Of a DNA stretch of 64,000 nucleotides, positions 11,801 to 23,800 are shown piece by piece; position 1 is the stretch's first letter, and every line of letters starts with the position of its first letter. A model generated the notes under the pieces. The model was not told the origin of the DNA and ran no database searches. It saw nothing but the letters and a program-made list of their open reading frames with translations. This DNA comes from Pyrrhosoma nymphula (lineage: Eukaryota > Arthropoda > Insecta > Odonata > Coenagrionidae): contig OY754334.1 in NCBI GenBank assembly GCA_963573305.1, forward strand, positions 32,853,614 to 32,917,613, given 5' to 3'. Position numbers and translations under genes: made by a program.

Positions 11801-14800
11801 CACATATGTTGTCACATACAGACTTTAATTGACACTGGAGAGTCTACATACACCATCTTTCTCAATGGTTGTAAATTATGGGAAAGTTGACTACTAAGTG
11901 ATTGATCAGTCTGTAAAATACATTATCAATTTATGGGGTGCCAATCAAACAACTTTGGTAACTTATTTTATGCACAACTTTGAAATAAGTACATATTTCC
12001 AAATCCCTGCGAATGCAAAAATTATATGGTCTGCAGTGATGTTAATGGGTGCAAAGATACACCATAGGAGATTAAATGGCTTATATACCTGACCGGCAAT
12101 CAAGAGATCTGTGTTCGAATCCCGGTCAAGCCAAATGACTTTTTCATGGCCCATTTCATCGCCTTTGGTGAATGTGAAGGAAATACATACATACTACTTA
12201 AGTTTCTCCACAGGGCCCAACGCATTGCTAAGACATAGTTCTTTGTCGATTACAAAAATAAATAGTCTGCAGAAAAATTGTTTACAGCCAAGAAAGATGA
12301 GGTTTATAGACTCACCAATGTTGATAAAAGGTCACACAGGAGACAAAATTTGTTGATGGACAACAAAAGTAACAAATTTTCCTGCCCAGGATTTCTGTAC
12401 TGTTGTTTCACCTATTTTTTTCCACCATAACTTCTGAACATTTTTGTATAATGCATACATATTTCACTATTACTGAGATTTGAAATTTTTATTGTCTTTT
12501 GGGTTTATTTTAGGATCCCCAATTTGAAGTTTTATGACATGGAAATCCATTGAAATAAAGTCAACACCAAGCCTACCCTCTGTTTAATTCTCCTATACAA
12601 ACATTGGCATGGAACAAATTGGCATGAATTGTGAAATTCATGGTACAGTTGGGGTGTCTTCAAATGCATTAAGAAAGTTAACTCCAACAATAGTGCTAAC
12701 AAAAAACCCAATGAATTTTTCTGTATGCATGTATCACTAATCGATTTATGAAGAAGTTCATATCAAACATAGCTCACCAAGAGGCTTTATGGTTGACTCT
12801 ACAGATGTTAACTCCATAAATTATATGTGTAATAGTAGATTATTGTCCAGTTCTAAATAATTGTTGATTGTAATAACTATGAGTTAATTTTCTGTTCTCA
12901 CAATTTTGCTTTTTTGAAAGAAGATCATTGGTGGAAAGTGAGTAATGATTTAAGAGGATCTATAACATATATATAGTAGCCCTGAAAAAGTAGGAGATAT
13001 TTAGATTAACCCAAATTCAAGGGCCTATAAACATTTAAAAAATACTGCTTTGTGAAGCAGCCATTAAAAATTTGTAACCCAGAAGCCTTCACTGTGATAA
13101 CCTGATCACCATCATTGAGTATTCTAGCAACTGATTAGTAGGCTTTTGGACAGTCTTTACACTAACTACCCAATTTCTGAGACATCTTTTCACTTTCCTG
13201 CACATTACATGCTTGCTATCTGGTCTCTCTTAAGTTCCTCAAACCCTCTGCCTCTCAAAAAAAATAATATTCCACATTCATTAACACAATCCTTTAACAT
13301 ACACTACGTTTACCAATCGATCTCAGATCGGTCTTAGTTCAGACCGATCTGAAAGTTCAGCAACGACCCGACTCAAATCACCTGGTTTACCAACACGGTG
13401 TGAAAATATCAATATTGAACTATCAAATTCAGTAGTTTGAATTCTTTTGAGATTTCTTGAGTATTTCAGCCGCACACTTCTCTCCTTTCCCTTCTTACAA
13501 CAAGTCACGCTGTAAATGATATTGATTGTATTTTGTTTCCCATCGGCAACCAAAACAAGAACGATGAGCGCCACGCTCCGACCTCTTCAGATCAATCTGA
13601 GATCTCAGGCCGGTTGTGAAAGCGGGCTGACTCGGCTCACTTCTCAGATCGATCTGGCCAGCCCGCTCCGTTTACCATACCAAGCTGAGCCGGTCAGATC
13701 GATCTGAGATCGATTGGTAAATGTAGTGATACTTAAATATGGTATTACCCTATATGATATGTATTCATTTAGTACATTTCAAACAATATGTTATGCACAC
13801 TAATTTTCATTGTTGAATGTTGAAACTTGTCAGTACAACGAGATGAGTTTCTGATTCAATAATGGGAAATATAAAGGATTTAATTTTCTCCCAGCGAATA
13901 GTTGGAAGTGTATTCTTCTCGGGTTTCCGTCCAGGTTAGGGTCTTATTCTTCTACTTTGCCGACATTTCGATGAAAGACTTATTCATTGTCATCAGGGCC
14001 ATCACCAACGGAAACCGAGAAGAATTTACTTCATGGAAAATATTTTCCATCGTTGATATGGCAAATTGAAGCTTAGTCAGATGCCTTAAACTGAAGTCTG
14101 TATGTTTGAGCTCTCTTAAATGCTGGTGTGGTATTTCTGCCCCACTTCTGAGAAACAACAGAGATTCACTGTAAATGTATGGAAAGCTTAAGTTGCTCTT
14201 TTAGTAAGGAGAATGGATGAAAATGATTGGAGTTTGAGAGGTGAAATGATTGAGCAAAAGGATCAGTTCAGATACCTTAGCAGTTGGTGAAAAAGGTATG
14301 ACAGATAACAAGGTGAGGAATTGAGAAAAATACTGAAGGATCGTAAGTCATATGTGGAGTACATTAGAGAATGAATGTTAATATAACGAAACGTAACTTG
14401 GGTATGCAAGGGTAAGCATGGATGAAAACTAAATGTATAGTGTGCATTGGATAACTGTGTCGAGTTTGTGGCAAGGGTGTAGTTAGTGGGTCCTCAGGAA
14501 GTGAGCATTATATGTTTTGGTAACATGAAATGGTAAATGCAGATTACAGCTGAGCACAGACTACTTTGAACATTGAAATTGCTTTTGATGATTTGGGCCT
14601 CTTTCACTACATATATTTGGACTTCTAACACTTTGAGTGCTAGCTGGGCTTTAAATTGGAGGCACTCCCAGAAAAACTGACAATTTTTGAGCACTTATGG
14701 AATTTTTTTTAAGAGGACTCTCTTCAGTCTAGGTTTAAGAAGTCTCCCTTCAATTTTGGACTTTCTTTGCCATCTAGCAGATTATTTAGGCACTGCATGG

Positions 14801-17800
14801 CCATAACTACGTCTACCAGAAAGACTGCAGCCATATCCTTACGTCCAGCTGCCATATAATTGATGATAATCCATGGATGTCTGAGGAAGTCCATCATCCT
14901 TCTCGGAAAAAATTTGAGGACGTACCTACCATTACGTCCATAGCACTCAAAGTGTTAAAGAAAAACCATCAAACACACTCAGAAACAACATTTTTGGGAT
15001 ATTTTCCTTCAGAGATGGCCTCAAATTTTAAGAACGATTAGGATGATTGTACAGAATGACTACAAAAAGTCTCCTAGAAAACTGAATAAATTACAATGCA
15101 TTGAAAGCATTGTGCTGAACTCTAACTTGCATTTACAAGAGACAAGTATGAAAGGAGTTTGATTCAATGGTTACGTCATGATTTTACGATTGGTGTGAAT
15201 CATACCATAAAAAGAAGCAGAAAGGATGAGTGAATGGTGAAAAGAAGAAGCAAAAGATTGATTAAGTCTTGGGTCTACGTGTTGCACGAGGACAAAAAAA
15301 TAGGAATATCAGGGACTTGAGAAAAACAGAGCTTGCATAGAGTAATGAATAAAATTGGTCCACTTCTAATACAAAATTTGTTGCGTCCACCTATCCTGAA
15401 AGGTATGTACAAATGTTGTACGCATGGTGTGCTCTTTTGCCTTTTCCTGAAAAATTATTTCAATATTTAGTGCTGGCCCATGCAGACCCACGATCATCAG
15501 CTTGTATTACTAAAATACATAACAAAAAAGCAAAACTAATTGAACAACTGTGATTACAATGGATAACATCAATTAGTAATCAATGGAAATTTCTAGTGTA
15601 ACCTGCTAGCTTGATTTATTTTAGTTTTACTTCATAAGTCCTATTATTATGTCTGGTCTTGTTGAGGCTTAATTTTACTCCATGGATATGATCTTTTTCC
15701 ACAACTTAATGTTTCAATGGATACACTAACTGAATTTATAAAAGTAAGAAATACTAAAAATATAAATATACACATATTATTAGCATATTGGGTTCAGGTG
15801 GAAATTAAACTACATACCTCAGCTAATATTTCAAAGTTCCTACCTCTCTTCATTGCATCCATAAAGCTTATTCACTTCATCCCCCTCCCCTTTCAACCAA
15901 CATCCTTTCCTCAGTGAAATGCTCTCAATTTCCACGACGAATGGTAGTGAACAAATTGAAAATTTCCAGAGGTAAAAGAGTATCTATTATTTAAAAAAAA
16001 ATATAAGAAATTTTAGTTTCTTTTCCAACTACATATATTTACACAAAATCAAGCCAGAAACTACCCATTTCTACTAAGTTACTAGTCTTTTATTTCTTCC
16101 TGACTACACATGCAAAAGATATTAATTGATGACATAAAACATGGTAAAATCAATACTTTTTGAACAATATTGTAACATAGGATATCTATAATAGTGTATT
16201 GATCATAAAGACCAACCTCACGTTATAATACAATTAAATGTTTCTACTAGCTTTCCAAATTTTTTTTCCTTGACTTCTGATTTTTTCGTTGTAATAAAAA
16301 TAAGATCAAACAATTCCACTTTCATTTAACCTCGACAGCAATGAATTTGTTTCAGCTTGGTTAAAACAGAGGAAAAGAATTTACTCATTCTTCTATTAAA
16401 TGTCCAAATTCAGAAATTCATTGTGAAACACCATCTGCCTGGACTGGGATTCAAACCAGGGTGACTCCAGTTCCAGTTCAATGGCAGGGAAAATGTTTTT
16501 ATTTTATCACAACCATATTTTAATCAATTTAGCCAATGGGCTAAATTTATCCATGCATATTTTATGGAAATTAGTAATTCTATGAGCATAGCTCCATAAT
16601 GCTCCTACGTTAATATAGTTGTCTCCCGACATGGAATGGAAAACCTTAAATTAAACTTTAAAATTTTGCCAAAACTAAAGGTCATAGTTTTTCATTTACA
16701 TTTGAGATTTGATAGTGAGTGTTAATGATAGCAATTGAATGTATGCCCAAACTGCAACTTTATAAACATGTATTCTGCTATATAAATTTATCAGTATAAC
16801 CCACCTGAAATAATACTGGAAATTTTTTTTGATGCAGAAGGCATGAAATGATACTAAATTATACTGTGGTATGGTGTGCTAGTTTCACCCTTTAAAAAAA
16901 TAATTATTTTTCATTGAGGCTGAAATTGGTTTCATAATATGAAATTCTTAGCAACTGTAAATGCAAATTACCATTATTTTTCAGAATTTAAATGTTTTAT
17001 CTCTTCCAACCACAGAGTCAACTCCAGATATGCCATCTCAAGAACTACTGCCAGACTGGGGTGATGCAAGACCAAATCCAGGTATGCAATAACCGTCTGA
17101 ATGAAAGCAATGGGTTCACCAAAACTTAAAATCTATGATATTTTTGCATTTTCATGAGCAAAAAAATCACGTATTTGACGATTTTACAAAGGTAATAATT
17201 CTCCAATAAACTACCAAAAAATTATAAATTGTGATCCATCAGACTTTGTGAGGTCCTTAAAGAAAGGTAAGTAAATACAGTACATAGTTGAGATTAATGA
17301 TTAAACAATGAATAATTAAAATTAATCGTTAAAAATTTAGTTAACTATTTAACTTAGTCATTACTTTTTAGAAGAGTTAACTTTTAATCGTTAAAAGTAT
17401 ACATTAACTGGCACAAAACTAACTTCAGTTAATGTTTTTCATTCATTTTTGGCGAATGTTGACCTGTTCGAATTTAGGCGCAAAGCTTGTCAAACCAGGG
17501 GCGCAAAGCTTGCCAAACCAGGGGCGCAACAATCAGAGGTTGTGGCTCACTTTTTAATGTTCCCTGATTTGCAAAATCCCCCCCTCCCCCACGATTCGGG
17601 GGGTTGTTGTGCCCCTGTGCCCAACGGACAAAAGGGAAAATAAAATGGTATCTAAAATGCAATATAGCTGGATAGTTGTGCAAGAATTCATTGAATAGGC
17701 CCTGACGAATACATCCAAACCAAAGCAGTGTTGAGTGGAGTGACTGCAAAAGTTTAGGAACGCACCCTTAGACGAGAAAACATGAGACCACTCGAAGACC

Positions 17801-20800
17801 ATGTCTGCTAGGCACGAATGCCTTACTCGGCGATGCCGTGTCATCAATACTACGTTGAACACGAGAAAAGGGGTCACCAAAAAACCTATGACAGATAACG
17901 AGGGGGACAAGTTCATTCAAAGTCACATACCAGTAAAGTGCGCCAGTTTACTCATAAATTACTCGGCAACATCCCGCCGTCAGCAGGGTTGAGTGGGGTG
18001 ACCGCAAAAATTAGTCAACCGGGACGGATGTCGGATACAAATTTTGAAATGAGAATGTTACTTAAGTTTAATGACTTTTTAAGTACATACTTCATAATTG
18101 AATAAATTTTTCTTGAATTTGAAGTTTGTATTTATTTTATTCCAATTGCGAAAAATAGCTTTCAAAAGTTACCTTTTAAAAGTTTTTTAAAAGCAACTGA
18201 AAAAGTAACTTTTATCGTAAAAGTTACTTTTTTAACTTTAATCAGTTACTTTTTCAGAAAAGTAACTTTTAACTTTAACTAGTTACTTTTTACAGAGATT
18301 AACTTTAACTTTAATCAGTTAATTTTGTTTTGGTAACTTTCCCAACTATGGTACAGTAGGCCCAAGCTTATAACATAAATATGTACTTATGCATATGTAA
18401 AATACAATCATGTGTTCACATCACAAAAGTACGATACAAGAGATTAAGACTTTGTTTCACTATGGACAAAAACTGAGATGAGGTGCAGGGCTTATGCACT
18501 CTGATTATACCTTGCAGCTGAGTAGTTGGGGCAATAATAATAGTTTCAGGTATGGCCTCTATAGGATGTTGAAATACTGATCCTGAACAAGTCACCTAAT
18601 TCAGTGACTTGACTTAAAGTCAAAGGTAGGTTTTCATCATTAGGAAAAGCTAGAAATTTTCTTTGTTTACAAAAGATACACATCCTGAGTTTCTATATTA
18701 ACCCTTTCGCTACGAACGTCAGAAATATGCGACAGCAGATTTCCTGACCAGGAAGACGAACGTCAAAAATATGCGATGGAGATTTTCCAACGCAAACAAA
18801 CAAACGTCGCATATTTGCGACGCTATGCTTTCCCCCCTTTCAGGTGCTTAAAGGTACATAGCTTCTACGTTTCGGGGCCCAATGCAGCGGGGATCAGGCC
18901 TTTCCCTCGGAATCGGGGAGCAGGTACCTGGACCCTTCCTTGCATTAGCACCCTCTTTGCAGCAAAGGTCCGCGGTCATATGATTGTTTGTTCAGTAATT
19001 TTGCTAAATAAATATTTGTTGCTTTCCCAAAACATATAAAACCAGAATTGAACTCCTTGTTTTTTGGTGAGTGTTTACAATTTTTAAACGTAATTCTACC
19101 ATCAATATTAATTGGTATCTTTATTGCAAGATATGAGTCAACATGGAATTGGTTTATACAATAAATCCGTTAATATTGATGATAGAATCTCGTATAAAAT
19201 TTGTAAATGCGCAGTAAAAAATGGGGAATGCATTTCAAAGTCTACAATTTGAGAGCAAGCGACAAATATACATGTAGTAAAACCAATATATTAACAATTA
19301 GTTGACCGCGAGCCCATGCCGCTGGGAAGGTTGTAAACCTGCGACGGGTTGAGCATAACTGCCCTCGGAGTCCGAGGTAATGGCGAGGTCCCCGCTAAGA
19401 GGGGTCAAAAAAGGTAGGAGTTGAGTGTGGGTATATACCAGCGAGAACTTTCTCCACGGATGCCGTAAAAAAACGGTCCATACAGAGAGGAAGGAAGAGT
19501 CTCTCGGTACTCAGATCAGTAGACATTCATGGGAGGGAATTCCGCCGTCTCGAAAGGGTTAAACATGCAATTCTCCTACACACTAGTACATATACAATTT
19601 GAATTAAAGAATATGTACAAGTTTTCCCCCCAAATATTGGTAAAGAATAAAATAAAATAAAAAGAAGCATTTACTTCGCAATGAATAGAAAAAATACTTC
19701 CACCTTTTCGGGAATGACATCTAGTAAACTCTACAAGAGACCCGATTAATAAGTGATTTAAACCATACACTGAAGAGGTCATCAGAAAGATTATACTGAA
19801 CCCTAGCTGGTGGACTGATGCACAGTACTATGTACCATCTGAATGAATTCTTCTCGTGTTTCCAACCGGGTTAGACTCTCCATTATGGCCGACGCTTCGA
19901 TGCCCGACTCGTGCATCGTCATCAGGGCTGTTGAGTGTCATTCTCGTCACGTAGTCAGTCCTTATATACTACTCTCGCCGGGTTCAAGTTCCTCTGAAGG
20001 CGTTCCAACTGAGTAATGCCTGTAAACCAGTACTGAGGAACATCAAGGAAAAAAGGTGGGAAAAAGACAATCACATTCCCACCTTCAGAGGAACTTGAAC
20101 CCGGTGAGAGTAGTATATAAGAATGACTACATGACGAGAATGACACTCAACAGCCCTGATGATAATGCACGAGTTGGGCATCAAAACGTTGACCATAATA
20201 GGAGTCTAACCCGGTTGGAAACCCGAGAAGAATTCATTCATAAACTACGCCGGGAAAGCACCAGATCATACTATCATCTGCTTAATTGTCCACAATTGAA
20301 GGTGGGGCAAAAGGCTCTAATCCTTCCAAAAATCATGTTTTATCACACATAGACAGCTATGTTAGGAGGGGAAATTATCTCACAGAGAAGGGGACATGAG
20401 AGTGAGCTTAGTCATATCAATGTCTCATACCTGTCAGTATAGGTATCAAGAGTCACCAATCACTCAGTAACAGAGCACACGCTGAGCGAGTATATTCATC
20501 TAGTCTTGAGAAAAAGGGAAGCTCACAGTCAACTAACAATAAGCCCCCTCTCCTGCCTTCTGATTGGCTCCTCTCCTTCCCCACATCATGGACCTCTCAG
20601 TTTTGCCTCTCCTTCACTCGAAAACATGCATTTAACAGATAATAATAAAAAATCTCCCACATAAAAATTTGTGGGTTCTCTGGTAGTCTCTACCAATTCA
20701 ATGATAATGTTAAGGCAAAAAAAATAACCCCACCGGTATACATAAATGTAAGAATTGAACTTAAAAACACAATTTCATGCCACTGCTACAGCAAGCAACT

Positions 20801-23800
20801 GAAATACAGCCAAGGGTATGCATTTAGCCCGGTGAAAAGAAATCACTTTCTACTTTGTGACTTTAGATGCTTTTGGCAGATCGACTTCAACGTATAAGAA
20901 TCATATACACCAAGGGGAAGAAATTTACCATGAAAACATCATTTGACTTGCCTGGGATTCGAACCTGGATCTCCCAATTGGCAGTCAGGAGTGTGTGCCA
21001 GTTACACCCCATCTTAATTCATGGTGAATTTTGGCAGGGACTTATGCGAACTAGGAGTTCTCGTTTGACATCCACATGATTGGAAAATCCCCTAAGCATC
21101 AAGCATGAAACTTAAATGTTGAAATCGATCAGGAATAAACAACTTAAGCAGAAGAGTACAAAATAATTTTTTTCACCTTACTAAATGTAGCAAAATTCCA
21201 CTAAATGTCACCTGCCTCTTTCGGTTAAATATAAGGCTATGCATTTCATGAATAGTTCAAATCATTTACAGCCTGGTGGAGACTTAATTATTGCAAGGCT
21301 TTAATCACAAAAATTTCTGCCAATAGAAAATAAGGTTAATATTAATCTGTAAATTGTTAGGGACTAATAATTCAGTTACATTGAACGAGAGGTATATGTT
21401 CAATTTCCATTATACCTGAAAGCACCAAAAATAAACAGCAGATAAATAACAAACACTGTTGAGGAAATTCCTCATTACTCCCTTTTTCATTGCTCCATAA
21501 ATATTACTACCACTACGTTCTATACTTACCTAAATAAATTGTTTTTGCTGACCAAACTTGGTCCAGAGAATAACTAGCTGATTTCAATATTGAACTTGCA
21601 ATACCTGGTAATGAATGCAAGCACACATGATAAAAGTAAATAAGAACCACAATGGTATGTAATTTATGATAATAACTCTCATAACCTAAGAATATCAACA
21701 ACAAAATCACGTTTTCTGTCTATGATTACCAGCATGTATGTATCAACACCTATACATTTTTATAATGCAATTGAGTTATTCAAAATATTATTCTTTAAAG
21801 AAGCCAAACTTCATGTAAATAGAGTGCTATTTTAATTATTTACCTAAAAACATTTCTGGATTGTCCTCAGCCTATCGCCTTCCTTAGCGCTAGGGAAAGT
21901 ACCATTTGAGCAGTTAATGCACACCAACTTGTTATACCACTTGGATTTGAGTCACATGATTTCTAGGATACCACTCAGCATAATTTTGAGTGTTTTCTGC
22001 ACCACTCAATGGACCATCTCTGATCTCACTTGGTCCTGTCAGAGGTCTGCCCATTCCTCTGTTTTGGTTTCTTACCAGACATCTCCTCCTGCCACAATCA
22101 TCTGCACCTTCACCATGGAGGTAGCATACAAAAGTACTTCATTTGGTCAGCAGTGAAAAATGAATCAAATGCATGCTAGATTATATTGATCTCTAGAAAG
22201 AACTACTAAACAATACCTATATAGACCCTTGAATTTAGGTTCAAGTTCTATTCCATTTCTGATTGGAAGTGGGAAGTGCACAAACTGATTGCCACTGGTT
22301 AGGATCTCAGATCCTTTGGTTTTTGGGAATGTGCTGCTTGAAAGGAAAGATTTGATGGGAAAGTTGGTACTCTTTGGGTTTCCCTAATTGCTGGCATTGA
22401 TGGCAATGGGGGAGAATCCTCACCTGCTTACCCAAGGGTTGCAGCTTCGAGTCCCAGCTGGGAGGCAGTCAGGGCATGGGTGCTAATGTGATGTGAGATT
22501 AAAAGAGAGGTCCGCATAGTCCTATTTTTTCTTTAAATAAAGGTGCCATTATTATTATTATCGTAATTAATCAGTATCAACCAACTAAAAAAGAACCACC
22601 TTTCAAGTAAGGACTCCAAAAGTTGAATGAACATAGTTGTTCATTTCCCTGTGGTCTAATCCACATGCTTGACTACCACTAAGTGTACGTACATATTTGA
22701 TGGTCTAAATCAGTGGTTGACAACTTGTGGTACATGTGACCCTAAGGGGTATGCAACTGGTACTGTAGGAGTACATGAGAAAAGTTGAGTAGTCACGGAA
22801 ATGTGGCAAGCATATTCCCTTATTGCAAGGGGTCTAACTGAAGGGGTAGGCTATGAGGAAATGGTCTATAAAGGGGTATGCAAGTAGAAAAAGGTTGGAA
22901 ACCACAGGTCTAAGCAACCACTTTGTGGAACTTCTTAGTAATAATAAAAGATACCCATGAAAAAATACCTGTTCTGTATCTGAGGTGGAACTGGGGTTAA
23001 TCTGGTCTGTTAGGGCAAAATCTAGTCTGTATCTGGTGTGTAACTGGTCTGCAAAAGGGTGGACTCATAAACGTGGAGGTATAAAAAAGTGGAACTGAAG
23101 TGCATCAGGGTTGTAACACTTCTGTATGGCTATTTGCCCTCCTCCACCCCAGTTCAACCTGTGATGAAATGACCCTCTCATCTGTAACTGGTGTGTATTT
23201 ATGGACTTGTAAAAAAATCACCTTGGATGCCCCTATGGTGGATACCTATAATAATCATACCTTTATCCATCGAATCAAAATATATTACTCGGCCTCAGAC
23301 CGCTACACAAATGCTGGTTTTACATAACAGTGTTTACGGCTAGTCCAATTTTAAAAAACCAACTTAAGAGCATGTGAGAAATATTTTTTGATATACATAT
23401 CATTATATTAACACATTCAGCACGGAGCACGTCTATTGACGTGGTCCCGTCTTTGCCGAACGGCGGGACTACATCAAAAGATGTGGTCCTTTTACTTTAG
23501 GCCCTTGAAAAAATAGGTTCCGTTTCTAGCGTCTCTCTTAAATTCGCAACCTGCATTGAATGTGTTAATGGTTGCTTATTAACGTGGTATCATCATGAAA
23601 TTGCGTAAAATTTGATACCTTCTGCATCTTCTTTACCCTCAGGATAAACTCATGAGCTAGTGCGCAATCCGTTTAAGGCAGAATTTATGAAACTGAAAAA
23701 GAATTTGACCCCTGTACACTGCAACCATCTACATGGCAGCGGTAGCCCAGTGATAAGGTGGTGGATTGAGGAGCAGAAGGTACAACGCTTGATACTCTGT

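Larger units (their letters stand above)
10271..17015. other. Intron of TSP1 gene with scattered repeats
   Basis: The intron is AT-rich (6.7 kb). Recognisable content: a tRNA-derived SINE near 12060-12180, a CACTA-type MITE at 13302-13728, a small foldback at 13911-14026, a TTAA-flanked MITE at 14629-14954, an RTE LINE tail fragment near 15825-15920 and a reverse SINE near 16425-16480. The stretches 10300-12050, 12200-13300 and 14960-15800 show no feature I can name. Confidence 0.6.

Noticed and set aside
12072..12130. tRNA gene on the plus strand
   Set aside because: Only the T-arm region is tRNA-like; the head does not fold and the segment belongs to SINE family A.
13965..13996. A canonical hammerhead ribozyme
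   Set aside because: CTGATGA and GAAA are present but the stem between them does not pair directly next to the core; reported only as a resemblance.
17449..17992. Small open frames suggesting a coding gene
   Set aside because: They lie inside the hAT-like element 17283-18350 and consist of tandem or direct repeats without domain signals.
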